Assembly (NCBI RefSeq): GCF_900106995.1
Contig: NZ_FNOK01000072.1
Coordinates: 1 to 43,625 of the forward strand
DNA length: 43,625 nucleotides
Source of the DNA: Saccharopolyspora shandongensis
Lineage (GTDB): Bacteria > Actinomycetota > Actinomycetes > Mycobacteriales > Pseudonocardiaceae
Direction of reading: 5' to 3'
A model generated the notes under the pieces. The model ran no database searches and was not told where the DNA came from. It saw only the letters and a list, made by a program, of their open reading frames with translations. The translations under genes and the position numbers were made by a program. Shown one piece after another: positions 1 through 8,141 of this stretch (positions are counted from its first letter, which is position 1; every line of letters starts with the position of its first letter).

Positions 1-273
1 CTGGTCGAGTAGCAGCTCGTGGACCGCCTCGAAGACCCCGGCCTCGGTCCAGTCCCGCAGCCTCCGCCAGCAGGTCACCCCGGAACATCCGGCGACCTCG
101 TGCGGCAACTCCCGCCACGTGATCCCGGTCTTGAGCACGAACACGATTCCGGCCAGCGCTGCTCGATCGCCGGTCGGCAACCTTCCTGGATACCGACGGC
201 GACGCGGCGGACGCGCCGGCAGCAACGGTTCCACCCGTTCCCACAAGCCCTCTGGCACCAACTCCTCGATCAC
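1..273 (-). CDS. IS5-family transposase, N-terminal part (cut by window edge)
   Basis: The minus strand encodes the start of an IS5-type (DUF4096-like) transposase: residues VPEGLWERVEPLLP, then a YPGRLPTGDRAALAGI segment, a TGITWRELP segment and CWRRLRDWTEAGVF. These are the N-terminal helical domain that precedes the DDE catalytic core; the core itself lies beyond base 1. I chose the GTG at 273 because family members begin just before this region; a TTG at 300 in the same frame is possible. The gene reads out of the window, so I cannot tell whether the element is intact. It sits directly against the truncated ketosynthase on the same strand, so its insertion probably removed the ketosynthase 3' part. 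Confidence 0.85.
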   Translation of the reverse strand, partial: MIEELVPEGLWERVEPLLPARPPRRRRYPGRLPTGDRAALAGIVFVLKTGITWRELPHEVAGCSGVTCWRRLRDWTEAGVFEAVHELLLDQ

Positions 274-352
274 CCCAGCAGCATGCCAAAAGTTGATCAA
301 CCACCGACATCAGACACACCGATCATTCTGAAACGAGTTGCAAGAGGCCCTA
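1..352 (-). mobile_element. IS5-like insertion element, one end
   Basis: The transposase start plus about 80 bases of non-coding DNA form one end of an IS5-like element. Ketosynthase homology stops near base 370, so the element boundary lies about 345-372; I placed it after the GGGCCTCTTGCAACTCG-like stretch read on the minus strand. The other end is outside the window, so neither the inverted repeats nor a target duplication can be confirmed. Confidence 0.55.
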
Positions 353-363
353 ACAGAATGATC
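321..363. repeat. 10-bp inverted repeat at the IS/ketosynthase junction
   Basis: GATCATTCTG at 321-330 is repeated in inverse orientation as CAGAATGATC at 354-363, with 23 bases between. Both arms are perfect. It spans the presumed IS end. It may be a small terminator, a preferred insertion palindrome, or part of the IS end itself. Confidence 0.5.
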
Positions 364-1633
364 TTGTGAGTTGGTGCGGTCGACATTGATCGTGGGCGGC
401 AGCGTCTTGTTGTAGAGGCTCAGCGCGAGCTTCATCAGGCTCGCAGTGCCCGCCGCACCCTTGGTGTGGCCGATCTGGGACTTGACGCTTCCCAGCGCGG
501 CGAAGTGCTGCTCCTCCGACGATTCGCGCAGCAGGCCGCCCAGCGCGGTCAGCTCGGTGCGGTCCCCGACCGGCGTTCCGGTGGCGTGTGCCTCGAACAG
601 CTCGACCGAGTCGGGTAAGCAGTCCGCGTCCGCGTAGGCGCGGTCCAGCGCCACCCGCTGCCCCTTTGCCAGCGGGGCGTAGATGCTGTTCGACCGGCCG
701 TCGCTGGAGGAACCGAGGCCGCGGATCACCGCATAGATCCGGTTGCCGTCCCGTTCGGCGTCGGAGAGCCGCCGCAGCGCGAGCATGCCCACACCTTCGC
801 CGAAGCAGCGTCCCATCCGCGGCGTCCGAGAACGGGCTGATCTTGCTGCTGCGCGACAGGGCCTGGGTCTTGCTGAAGCACATGAACCCGAAGATGGAGT
901 TGTCGGTGTCCACCCCGCCGGTGATCATCATGTCCGCGCGGCCGTCCACCAGTTCGGCGATGGCCACCCGGACCGCCGACAGCGACGCGGCGCACACGGC
1001 GTCCACAGTGGAGTTCATGCCGCCCAGACCGAGGCGGTTCGCGACGCGCCCGGCGACGACGTTGGCGAGCAGCCCCGGGAAGGTGGTCTCTTCCCACCGG
1101 GTGAATGCCTGGGCGTACTTCTCCGCGATCTGCTCCGCGTCCTCGGTGGTCAGCCCGCAGCTGCGCACGACCTCCTTGAGCACCGGGGTGGACAGCCGGG
1201 CGGCCAGCGGGTGCACCAGCGGCACCGATCCGGTCGTGCCCAGGACGCAGCCCGTGGTGGACGCGTCGTACCACGCCGAGCCCACCGCCCCGCTGTCCAG
1301 GAGGAGGTCACGGGCGACGCCGAGGCTCAGCAGCTGCATCGTGCTGGTGATATCAAGCTGGTTGGGCGGCAGCCCCCACTCCAGCGGGCTGAAATCCACG
1401 TCCGGGACGAAACCGCCGCGGTGCGAATAGGTCTTGTCCGGCACCGACGGGTCGGGGTCGTAGTAGTCCTCAAGGCGCCAACGGGATTCCGGCACCTCCT
1501 CGGTGCAGTCCGTGCCGTCGACGATGTTCTGCCAGAACTAGCGGTAGTTGCGCGCCATCGGGAATAGACCCGCCATGCCCACGATGGCAATGGGATTGTT
1601 CGCCAGCCGCCGGTCGGTCAAGTTCCGGTCCAT
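353..1633 (-). pseudogene. Broken PfaA-like (PUFA-type) beta-ketoacyl synthase
   Basis: Ketosynthase domain of a type I iterative synthase, closest in motif to PfaA of polyunsaturated fatty acid synthases (NPIAIVGMAG start, DYYDPDPSVPDKTYSHRGGF, GRADMMITGGVDTDNS, SSSDGR, SIYAPLAKGQ). The catalytic triad is still readable: Cys in VDAVCAASL, His in EAHATGT and His in GHTKGAAG. The ATG at 1633 has a GAGGGGA ribosome site. Three lesions kill it. An in-frame TAG follows MARNYR at about 1538-1540, probably from GAG. A one-base insertion near 820 shifts the frame between ADGTLL and GEGVGM. The 3' end is lost at the IS5-like element right after LPPTINV. All later domains (AT, ACP, KR) are absent. Two independent lesions plus truncation make this a true pseudogene, not a sequencing artefact. 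Confidence 0.85.
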
Positions 1634-1793
1634 CGGATTCGTCCCCTCGCTCACGTTCTTCCTCACAACGTCGTTTCGGCGGGTGGGCAGCACGAAGACA
1701 CGTACCGCCGTCGGGCAAGGTTTAGGATCGGGCCACCGGGACTTCGTCGGCTCGGTCGCGGAATGCGGGAGAGGCAGATCTCTGGTCGCGCGG

Positions 1794-2414
1794 TTACCCA
1801 CCGACGAGCAGGGCGGGCTGCACCAGACCCGTCTCCCGCGCGGCGAATTCGGTCAGCTGGTCGGCAAAAAGCTGGTGACCCGCGGCGTTGGGATGTATTC
1901 CGTCCGCCGCCCACACCCGCGCCTCAGCCCAACCGGGCATCGCTGTCAGGTCCAGGCAGAGCGTCCCGGTCGCGACGGTGATCTCCCGCAGGACAGAGTT
2001 CGCCTCGGCGAACCGGTCCCGCAGCAGGCTCCGGAAAGCGTCGGGAACAGCCAGGTTCTTCGGGATGTCGGGATAGGACGCGGTGAACACCGTGGTGTCC
2101 ATGCCGCGAAGACTCGAATAGATCGTCCCCAGGTTACGCCGGAACCGCTCGGGATCATAGTCGCTGACGAGATCGTTGACCCCGACGTTCACGACGATCA
2201 TCGGGGGCTTTCTCGCCAGCACGGCCGGAAGCTGCCCGTCGACGACGTCCTGGGTGGTCGCCTGATACACCCCCAGGTTCAGCACGCCCCGGCGCGGTAT
2301 CCCGAGCTGGTCGGCCAGCCGGGGCACCCAGCCGTGGAACGGGCCATCGAGGCCGGGATCGCCACGGCCCTCGACGAAGCTGTCGCCCAGCGCTGCCAAT
2401 CGGATTGCCGGCAT
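1794..2414 (-). CDS. SGNH/GDSL-family hydrolase
   Basis: A 206-residue cytoplasmic GDSL/SGNH esterase. Block I is LAALGDSFVEG with the nucleophile Ser in GDS. Block III is VNVGVNDLVS (G-x-N-D, oxyanion hole). Block V is AADGIHPNAAGH with catalytic Asp and His three residues apart. No signal peptide is seen. The start ATG at 2414 has a purine-rich GGAGAAGGAAGAG site just upstream; the longer reading frame runs into a repeat and is not coding-like. It lies 160 bases ahead of the dead ketosynthase on the same strand, so it may once have acted on that synthase's product, for example as a lipase or thioesterase. Substrate is unknown. Confidence 0.85.
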   Translation of the reverse strand: MPAIRLAALGDSFVEGRGDPGLDGPFHGWVPRLADQLGIPRRGVLNLGVYQATTQDVVDGQLPAVLARKPPMIVVNVGVNDLVSDYDPERFRRNLGTIYSSLRGMDTTVFTASYPDIPKNLAVPDAFRSLLRDRFAEANSVLREITVATGTLCLDLTAMPGWAEARVWAADGIHPNAAGHQLFADQLTEFAARETGLVQPALLVGG

Positions 2415-2450
2415 GTCTCTTCCTTCTCCATGGCTGGACACAACGCTTAG

Positions 2451-2591
2451 AGCCTGCTGGCGAATGGCGGTTTTGTCTTTGAAGCGGCGAAGCCGCTTGG
2501 CCCATCCTGACAACTTGCACCGCCGCGGGTTCTCAGACGTTTCCTGGCGAGGACAGCCCATTCGCCGCGTATTGGTCACATAAGAAGGGGC
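2451..2591. repeat. Structured repeat, copy A (truncated)
   Basis: This stretch matches 18141-18286 closely: the same order of GCCTG..GGCGAATG, a GAAGCGGC-GNA-GCCGCTT hairpin (AAGCGGC 2482-2488, GCCGCTT 2492-2498), then GGGTTCT.AGA.GTTTCCTGGCGAGGAC and a CATAA.GAGGGGC-like end. The distal inverted arm present in copy B is missing here, because the repeat runs straight into an IS3 remnant at about 2590. It lies between the starts of the GDSL hydrolase and the end of the lactonase gene. Confidence 0.7.
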
Positions 2592-2739
2592 GCGCTCGCG
2601 AATCCGCTTCAGCGTCCAGACGATCGACAACTGGCGCCGTCAGGAGCTGATCGACACCGGACCGCTCCCCGGGACCACCAGCACCGATCACACGGAGCTG
2701 GTCTCCGCCCGGTGGCGAGAGGGCGAGATGTCCCTTTGA
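2590..2739 (+). pseudogene. IS3-family OrfA transposase remnant
   Basis: In the plus frame ending at the TGA 2737-2739 there is VQTIDNWRRQELIDTG followed by a TSTDHTEL segment. This is the end of the helix-turn-helix of IS3-type OrfA proteins, normally followed by a leucine-zipper start of the AELVAARRRI type. Only about 45 residues are left, with no start codon and no OrfB. The remnant overlaps the 3' end of the lactonase gene on the other strand. Confidence 0.7.
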
Positions 2740-3635
2740 GCTGGGATGACGACCGAGTCCCGATAGATGGGTAAACCATCGCACGGGGCGTCATGCACCT
2801 CGATCGCGCCGTTGGCGATCTCAGTGACGAACATCTTGTGCCGTCCGTCTTCGGTGAACGCGATGTTCGTCGGCGCCTTGCCCTTCGTCTCGATACGCTC
2901 CACCACCGTGCCGGCCTCGTCGAAGACGACGATGTGCCCGGCACCCATCACCGTGCAGTAAAGACGCCCGTCTGCACCGAATTTCATGCCGTCCGGGCCA
3001 ATGAAACCCTCGGGCGCCACACCGTCCCAAACATTGCCGAACAACTCGCGCCGCGGATTGGCGCCGAAAACCTCGTAACGGTAGATATTCCCGCCAATGG
3101 TCTCGGCCACGTAGAGCCGGTCGTGGCGGTCGAAGGCAATACCGTTGGCGAACCGAATGCCGTTGTCGATCCGCGTCACGTCCAACGTCGCCCGATCGAT
3201 CCGGTACACCCGGCCATCGAACGGATAGTCAGACCAACCAGGCTTGAGGGTCATCTTCACGGGGTCGAGCACTTCGTGCTCCCACGCGCCGGAGTCGGTC
3301 ATGTAGATCGCACCGTCACGGCCGATGACGTGGTCGTTGGGCCAGCGGAAAAGCTCGTCCCCACAATTCGTGATGCGTGCTTCCTCGTTGCCCTCTGCGT
3401 CGTAGCGGATGAGCGCGTGCTCGCGCGCTTCGCCGACCCACAGCTTGCCTTGCGCATCACGCAGCAGTCCGTTGGGGAACCCTCCAGTCAGGGCGATAGC
3501 GTGCAGTTCCCGTGTTTCCGCATCTACACGAGTGACGGCGCTGCGGTCTCGCCGCATCTCCACCACCAAGACGTCACCGTTGTCCAAGATCACCGGGCAT
3601 TCCGGGGCGAAGAGCCCTTGCGCGAAGAGTTCCAT
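2688..3635 (-). CDS. SMP-30/gluconolactonase-type beta-propeller hydrolase
   Basis: A 315-residue SMP-30/gluconolactonase-LRE family protein, a six-bladed propeller that hydrolyses lactones using a divalent metal. Expected metal-site residues are visible: Glu in LFAPECPV near residue 12, Asn/Asp in FRWPNDHVIGRDG, NGIAFD, and Asp in FIGPDGMKFGADGRLY. ATG 3635 is preceded by GGAAGGACGAG; the upstream in-frame extension has no family match. The last roughly 15 residues (RDISPSRHRAETSSV) are read through the antisense of the IS3 remnant, so the natural C-terminus has been replaced; all blades appear present, so activity may remain. Its substrate could be a sugar lactone or, given PanB/PanG nearby, a lactone such as pantolactone, but that is speculation. 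Confidence 0.85.
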   Translation of the reverse strand: MELFAQGLFAPECPVILDNGDVLVVEMRRDRSAVTRVDAETRELHAIALTGGFPNGLLRDAQGKLWVGEAREHALIRYDAEGNEEARITNCGDELFRWPNDHVIGRDGAIYMTDSGAWEHEVLDPVKMTLKPGWSDYPFDGRVYRIDRATLDVTRIDNGIRFANGIAFDRHDRLYVAETIGGNIYRYEVFGANPRRELFGNVWDGVAPEGFIGPDGMKFGADGRLYCTVMGAGHIVVFDEAGTVVERIETKGKAPTNIAFTEDGRHKMFVTEIANGAIEVHDAPCDGLPIYRDSVVIPAQRDISPSRHRAETSSV

Positions 3636-4108
3636 TGCTCGTCCTTCCACTTGCCCACTGACTTTCGCGCAAGTCTGGAAGCAAGGTCGCGTGGCGTGCC
3701 CGTTAGGACACCGGTTTATGTGCCGTTCGGGCAACTAGGTGTGACAGAAGCTGAGATATGTAGGAGGTTTTCGTTACTCCGATCGCGACGACGCTTGTAG
3801 GCGGGAGCGACGAAGTGACAAGTACCCGCACTTGTTGGGAGCGTTTGACGCCCTGGCCGAAGCACCAAGAGACCTGGCGGCTGCCGGGTAGCGCAGAAAT
3901 GAGTTCGACCATGCACCCTACTGGATGATCACGAAACCCTTGAGGTTTTTCCGTGCCGATTTGTTCCTCTTGGCCGCCCAACTGTGTGTCTTGCTGGGCC
4001 CAGCTTTCCCGCCACCGTGGGTGAACGGCCGCTAGATGGGCCCTGCCCAACTAGCACGGCCCCCTTTGAAAATGCGCGATGCCCACGAATCGAGAGGATT
4101 TCGATCAC
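3636..4108. other. Divergent intergenic region
   Basis: 473 bases between the divergently transcribed lactonase and acyl-CoA oxidase genes. It should hold promoters for both. I see a ribosome-site-like TAGGAGG near 3761 not followed by a start, and no ORF I trust. A short plus-strand stretch at about 3923-4035 reads as a hydrophobic peptide (KPLRFFRADLFLLAAQ) ending in TAG; it may be a fragment of an old gene but I do not recognise it. Confidence 0.5.
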
Positions 4109-5878
4109 ATGGCCGCAACTTCAGTCCCCAATGGGCAACCTCTCTTAACCCATGCCCATGCCACGGAGGCGGAGCGGTTGACTGCCCTGGACGTGGCGCA
4201 GGACGTCTCCGCCTACCGGCGGACGATGCGTGACCTGCTGCGGCAGGAGTTGTTCGATCCGCGACTGCGTGACGATCTGCCCTTGCGGGAGTACATGGAC
4301 CTGACCATCGACCGGATGAAAGCGATCTTCCGGGAGGGGCTCGTCGACAACGACATGTGGATGGGCCAGTCCCGGGAGCACGCGTTCCGGTCCATGTGCG
4401 AGGTGATGGGCCTGACGGGCGCCTTCGATTTCGCGCTCACCTCGACCATCACCGATCACCTCATCGCGGGGAGCGCGCTGTTCAACCACGGCACCCCTGA
4501 GCAGGTCGCCCGATACCACGACGAAATCACGCGGATGCATCAGGTCTACGCGTTCTGCTGCACGGAGATCGGCGGCGGTACCAACCTGCGGGAGATCCGC
4601 ACGACGGTCTCCTGGAATCGTGAGGAGCAGAGTTTCACGCTCGACACCCCCACGGACGCCGCCTGCAAGTTCTGGATCGGAAACATCAAACACGCCGCGA
4701 CCGTCGGCATGGTCCTGGCCCGCCTTGTCATCGACGGCGAAGACGTCGGCCACCACTGGTTCCGTGTCCCGCTGCGGGACGAGGAGAACGGTCCTCCCCT
4801 GCGGGGTATCACGATCCTGTCGTGCGACCCGAAGGGAGGTATCCAGGCCAACCAGGTCGGCGGTGCCCGCTTCGCCGGGGTCCGGCTCCCCCGCGAGGCG
4901 CTGATGGGGCGGTACTCGCGCATCGACGCGGACGGACGTTTTTCCAGCACGCTTCCCGATGCCGGCGCCCGCTTCGTGAAATCCATCGAGACCTTCGTCC
5001 AGGAACGCATCTTCCCGCTCAGCGCCGGAGCGCGAGCCGCCGAACTCGCAGCTCACCTCACCTGGCGGTTCGCCTGTCACCGCGAAACCCGCCGCACGCC
5101 TACCCGCAAGGTCCTCCTGGACGAGCCGCTGTTCCTGGACCGCCTGTATCCGGTCCAGCTGCGCTGCCTCGCGCTGCGCCTGCTGGAACGCGCCGTCGTC
5201 AGGGGCGTCGAACGCGACTGGCACACCGACCCCGGCCGTAAAAACATGCACCTGCTCACCGCGACCGGAAAATGCGGCTCCTGGCTGGTCCTGGACGTCC
5301 TGGCCGCGTCCCGCGAGATGTGCGGGTCGCAGGGGTTCCACTGCCACAACCAGATCGTCACCCTGCGGACCGACTTCGAGGTCAATGTGACCTTCGCGGG
5401 CGACAACTCCGTGATGGCCTACCAAGTGGCGCGCGCTGCTCTGCGTTCGGACCGGTTCGCCTCACGCCCGCCTGGGACACTGCCCGAGCGGGTCGAAAGG
5501 AAACTGACCGAGGCGTGGCGCAGCCGTCCGGGCGGATCGTTCACCCATGACGAGGCCGTCGCGCTCGTTCACGCCCGCATGCTCGACCTCATCCTGAGCG
5601 AGCACGACGCCGACCCGCAGGTGCCGCAGCAGATCATGGACGACCTGGTAGCGGATTTCGCCGCACACCGGCTGGGGGAACCGCAGCGGCCTGTGTCGGC
5701 CGACAGGGAGAAGATCGGCCTCCTGGCCGAGTTGCTCGCGCCCCTGCCCGAACTCGTCACCGCCCCCCTGGTCGACGACGGCTACCTGACGGAATTCACG
5801 TCCCCAGCGCGGGCCGTAGAAGTTCCCCTCCCAGCGCCGCGGACCGCAGGAATTCCCGTCCCAGCGGACGGGAGGTAA
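4109..5878 (+). CDS. Acyl-CoA oxidase/dehydrogenase-like flavoprotein
   Basis: A 589-residue protein of the acyl-CoA oxidase (peroxisomal ACOX-like) branch of the acyl-CoA dehydrogenase superfamily, expected to bind FAD and form an alpha,beta-double bond in an acyl thioester. Signs are the FCCTEIGGGTNL flavin-site segment (about 150-160), FWIGNIKHAA, the middle beta-domain ending near 270, and the helical C-terminal domain with CGSQGFHCHNQIV and FAGDNSVMAYQVAR. Start: ATG 4109 has a GAGAGGA site; the upstream in-frame ATG 4079 has none. The first 26 or so residues (THAHATEAERLTAL) look like the N-terminus of a class I methyltransferase, and match the broken methyltransferase at 25083 in this window. 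It heads a coupled operon with the next two genes. Substrate unknown; redox tailoring of an acyl chain is likely. Confidence 0.85.
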   Translation: MAATSVPNGQPLLTHAHATEAERLTALDVAQDVSAYRRTMRDLLRQELFDPRLRDDLPLREYMDLTIDRMKAIFREGLVDNDMWMGQSREHAFRSMCEVMGLTGAFDFALTSTITDHLIAGSALFNHGTPEQVARYHDEITRMHQVYAFCCTEIGGGTNLREIRTTVSWNREEQSFTLDTPTDAACKFWIGNIKHAATVGMVLARLVIDGEDVGHHWFRVPLRDEENGPPLRGITILSCDPKGGIQANQVGGARFAGVRLPREALMGRYSRIDADGRFSSTLPDAGARFVKSIETFVQERIFPLSAGARAAELAAHLTWRFACHRETRRTPTRKVLLDEPLFLDRLYPVQLRCLALRLLERAVVRGVERDWHTDPGRKNMHLLTATGKCGSWLVLDVLAASREMCGSQGFHCHNQIVTLRTDFEVNVTFAGDNSVMAYQVARAALRSDRFASRPPGTLPERVERKLTEAWRSRPGGSFTHDEAVALVHARMLDLILSEHDADPQVPQQIMDDLVADFAAHRLGEPQRPVSADREKIGLLAELLAPLPELVTAPLVDDGYLTEFTSPARAVEVPLPAPRTAGIPVPADGR

Positions 5879-5884
5879 ACCGCC

Positions 5885-6766
5885 GTGGCGATGCATGTGC
5901 GGGAAGAGACGCGGACGGTGGACGGTTTGCGGTTCCATGTACGGCGCGCTGGAGAGGGTCCGCTGATCCTGTTCCTCCACGGATGGCCGCAGACCAGCTA
6001 CGCCTGGCGCCGCGTTCTGCCCGTCCTCGCGCGGGACCATACGGTGGTCGCGCCGGATCTGCGCGGATACGGGGCTTCCAGCCGGCCCCGAGGCGGCTAC
6101 GACAAGCGGACCATGTCCGCCGACATGAGCGGACTCATGCATGAGCTGGGATACACGCAGGCTGTTGTGGTCGGGCACGACCGGGGCGCACGCGTGGCCC
6201 ACCGGTGGGGACTGGAGCGGCCGCACGAGATCAGCCGCCTGATGCTGCTCAGCGTCGTACCGACGCTGGAAATGTGGCGGCACATGGACGCACGGGTCGG
6301 GGCCGCGTACTGGCACTGGCTCTTCCACCTCGTCCCCGACCTCCCCGAGTTCCTCACCGAAGGAAAAGGCGGGGAGTACGTCCGGTTCATGCTGGCCGCC
6401 GGAGCATTCCGGCGCGAGGCGTTCACTGAGGCGGACCTGCGGCACTACGCGGAAGCGTACGCACAGCCCGGGGCGCTTCGCGCGAGCTTCGACGACTACC
6501 GCGCCGCTCGCCATGAGGATCTGGAAGCCGACGAGGCCGACGCGGCTGCGGGCCGCCGCCTGACAATGCCCGTGCACGTGGCGTGGGGCGCCGAAGGGCT
6601 GGTGGGGTCACTGCCCGTACTCGACCTGTGGCGGGACTACGCCACCCGGCTTGAGGGGGCGCAAATCGCCTCCTGCGGGCATTTCCCGGCCGAGGAGCAG
6701 CCGGACGTCCTGGTCGCCCGGATCCGGGCTTTCCTGGACGCTGAGAAGACTGTGGAGGAAAATTGA
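5885..6766 (+). CDS. Alpha/beta hydrolase, fluoroacetate dehalogenase/epoxide hydrolase type
   Basis: A 293-residue alpha/beta-hydrolase with an Asp nucleophile. Visible are the oxyanion motif HGWP (32-35), nucleophile elbow GHDRGAR (D99, R100, R103), cap residues H144-W145 and Y205, and catalytic His266 in SCGHFPAEEQP. As I recall haloacetate/fluoroacetate dehalogenases, these equal the nucleophile, the two carboxylate-binding Arg, the halide-pocket His/Trp/Tyr and the general base. The catalytic acid after strand 6, normally Asp in a L-D-x-x-P-T context, is Ser123 here (LLSVVPT); Glu237 in WGAEG might replace it. GTG 5885 is chosen because GGGAGG ends nine bases before it; ATG 5891 is the alternative. 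It starts 6 bases after the oxidase stop and overlaps the next gene. C-halogen or epoxide hydrolysis is the family activity; the true substrate is unknown. Confidence 0.85.
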   Translation: MAMHVREETRTVDGLRFHVRRAGEGPLILFLHGWPQTSYAWRRVLPVLARDHTVVAPDLRGYGASSRPRGGYDKRTMSADMSGLMHELGYTQAVVVGHDRGARVAHRWGLERPHEISRLMLLSVVPTLEMWRHMDARVGAAYWHWLFHLVPDLPEFLTEGKGGEYVRFMLAAGAFRREAFTEADLRHYAEAYAQPGALRASFDDYRAARHEDLEADEADAAAGRRLTMPVHVAWGAEGLVGSLPVLDLWRDYATRLEGAQIASCGHFPAEEQPDVLVARIRAFLDAEKTVEEN

Positions 6767-7764
6767 GGACACTGGTCATCACCGAGGAGCGCGGGCTGCG
6801 CCTCGCGGAGGTCGAGGAACGCGAGCTGGAGCCCGGCTGGGTACGCGTGGACGTAGCGTTCTGCGCCATCTGCGGTTCCGACCTGCACCTGCGGGCGATG
6901 CCGCACCTCGTCCCGGCCGGCGCGGTTCTCGGACACGAAATCTCCGGGCACGTCGCCGCACCGGGCGGGGAGCGGCTGACGGCGGGGCAGGCCGTGGTGG
7001 TGTGGCCGAAAGCGGGCTGCGGGGACTGCGACGACTGCCGGCTAGGCGACAACCACCTGTGCCCTGTACAGCCCTGGCGGCTGAGTTCCCTCGGCCTGGG
7101 CACACGCCCCGGCGGCTACGCCGAAGCCGTCGTCGTCCCCGAGCACACGGTGTACGCGGTGCCGGACGGTGTTTCGCTGGAGCACGCCGCGCTGACGGAA
7201 CCGCTTTCCTGCGCTGTCCACGCGGCCGACCGCTCCGGAATTTCGGCAGCGGATACTGTCACGGTCCTCGGAGGCGGCACGGTCGGCTTCCTGCTGGCAC
7301 ACGTGCTGCGGCTACGGGGAGTCGAGGACGTGCGGGTGGTGGAACCGCACCCCGTACGGCGCGCACGCCTAACCGCGACCGGGATCACCGCCGTGGACGT
7401 CGATGAGCAGGGCCCGGACGCAGACGTGGTGTTCGAGTGCGTGGGCTCGGTGACCGCGCTCGCGGACGCGGCCCGACGCGTGCGGACACGGGGAACGGTC
7501 GTCGCACTCGGAGTGAACGAGCGGCCCACAGAACTGGACTCGGTCGCCCTCATCACCAAGGAGATCCGGATCGTGGGCAGCTTCGCCCAGAACAGAGGCG
7601 CCTTCGAGGAGGCCTTGGATCTCCTCGGAGGCGGCCGTGTCCCGGTCGAGCAGATCATCACCGACGTCGTCCCCCTGGACTCCGGACCGGTCTCAGCGAT
7701 GATGGACGCCCTCACCGGACGGCCCGGAGACCACCAGGTGGTCATGATCGCCCCCGGCGGGTGA
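6763..7764 (+). CDS. Zinc-dependent medium-chain dehydrogenase
   Basis: A 333-residue medium-chain (threonine/sorbitol dehydrogenase-like) oxidoreductase. Catalytic zinc ligands appear as Cys in FCAICGSDLH and His-Glu in LGHEISG. The structural zinc loop is GCGDCDDCRLGDNHLC with four Cys. The Rossmann motif is VLGGGTVGF, giving NAD(P) binding in the C-terminal half. The TTG start at 6763 overlaps the previous stop by four bases (TTGA) and has GGAGG just before it, so translation is coupled. It should oxidise an alcohol or reduce a ketone made by the two upstream enzymes. Substrate specificity cannot be read from the sequence. Confidence 0.85.
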   Translation: MRTLVITEERGLRLAEVEERELEPGWVRVDVAFCAICGSDLHLRAMPHLVPAGAVLGHEISGHVAAPGGERLTAGQAVVVWPKAGCGDCDDCRLGDNHLCPVQPWRLSSLGLGTRPGGYAEAVVVPEHTVYAVPDGVSLEHAALTEPLSCAVHAADRSGISAADTVTVLGGGTVGFLLAHVLRLRGVEDVRVVEPHPVRRARLTATGITAVDVDEQGPDADVVFECVGSVTALADAARRVRTRGTVVALGVNERPTELDSVALITKEIRIVGSFAQNRGAFEEALDLLGGGRVPVEQIITDVVPLDSGPVSAMMDALTGRPGDHQVVMIAPGG

Positions 7765-8141
7765 CGTCGACGAGAGCGGGCAGGGGGACTTGGGCTCAAG
7801 TGGCGTAGCCCTTGAAGAGCTCATCCCCCGTGGCCTTAGCGCTTCGGGCGGCGTTGTCACCGTTGGCTGGCGTGTCCGATGGCTGCCTTCCTCTTTGGCC
7901 ACTCGCGTCGGTACGAACGGGCAAGAGGCGCTGACAGATTGCCAGGCTAAGTGGCATATTCCGGAGTGTCTCAATCTCGGCCGGCCCCTAAAGCACGAGG
8001 ACTCCTAGACCTGGCAATCTCGGCAAAGTTCCGTCAGGGAACAGCATCGTTCTTGATGGGGAAGTTGATGGACGCGGTCACCTCAACGCGACGCGTAACC
8101 GTCAGGAGTTTTCCATTGGCGGGCCGGGCTCGCGGAGGGCA
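7765..8141. other. Intergenic region before panG
   Basis: 377 bases with no convincing gene. A plus-strand ORF at 7790-8008 has no ribosome site and no family resemblance. The region separates the oxidase operon from the pantoate operon and must hold the latter's promoter; I could not pick out -35/-10 boxes with confidence. Confidence 0.45.

Noticed and set aside
353..1633. Functional enediyne-type PKS
   Set aside because: Motifs are PfaA-like rather than enediyne PksE-like, and the gene is broken in three places.
4145..5425. Long minus-strand ORF opposite the acyl-CoA oxidase
   Set aside because: It is the antisense of a well-supported gene and has no recognisable motif; high G+C DNA gives such shadows.
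7790..8008. 72-codon ORF in the gap before panG
   Set aside because: No ribosome site, no family match, neutral codon use.
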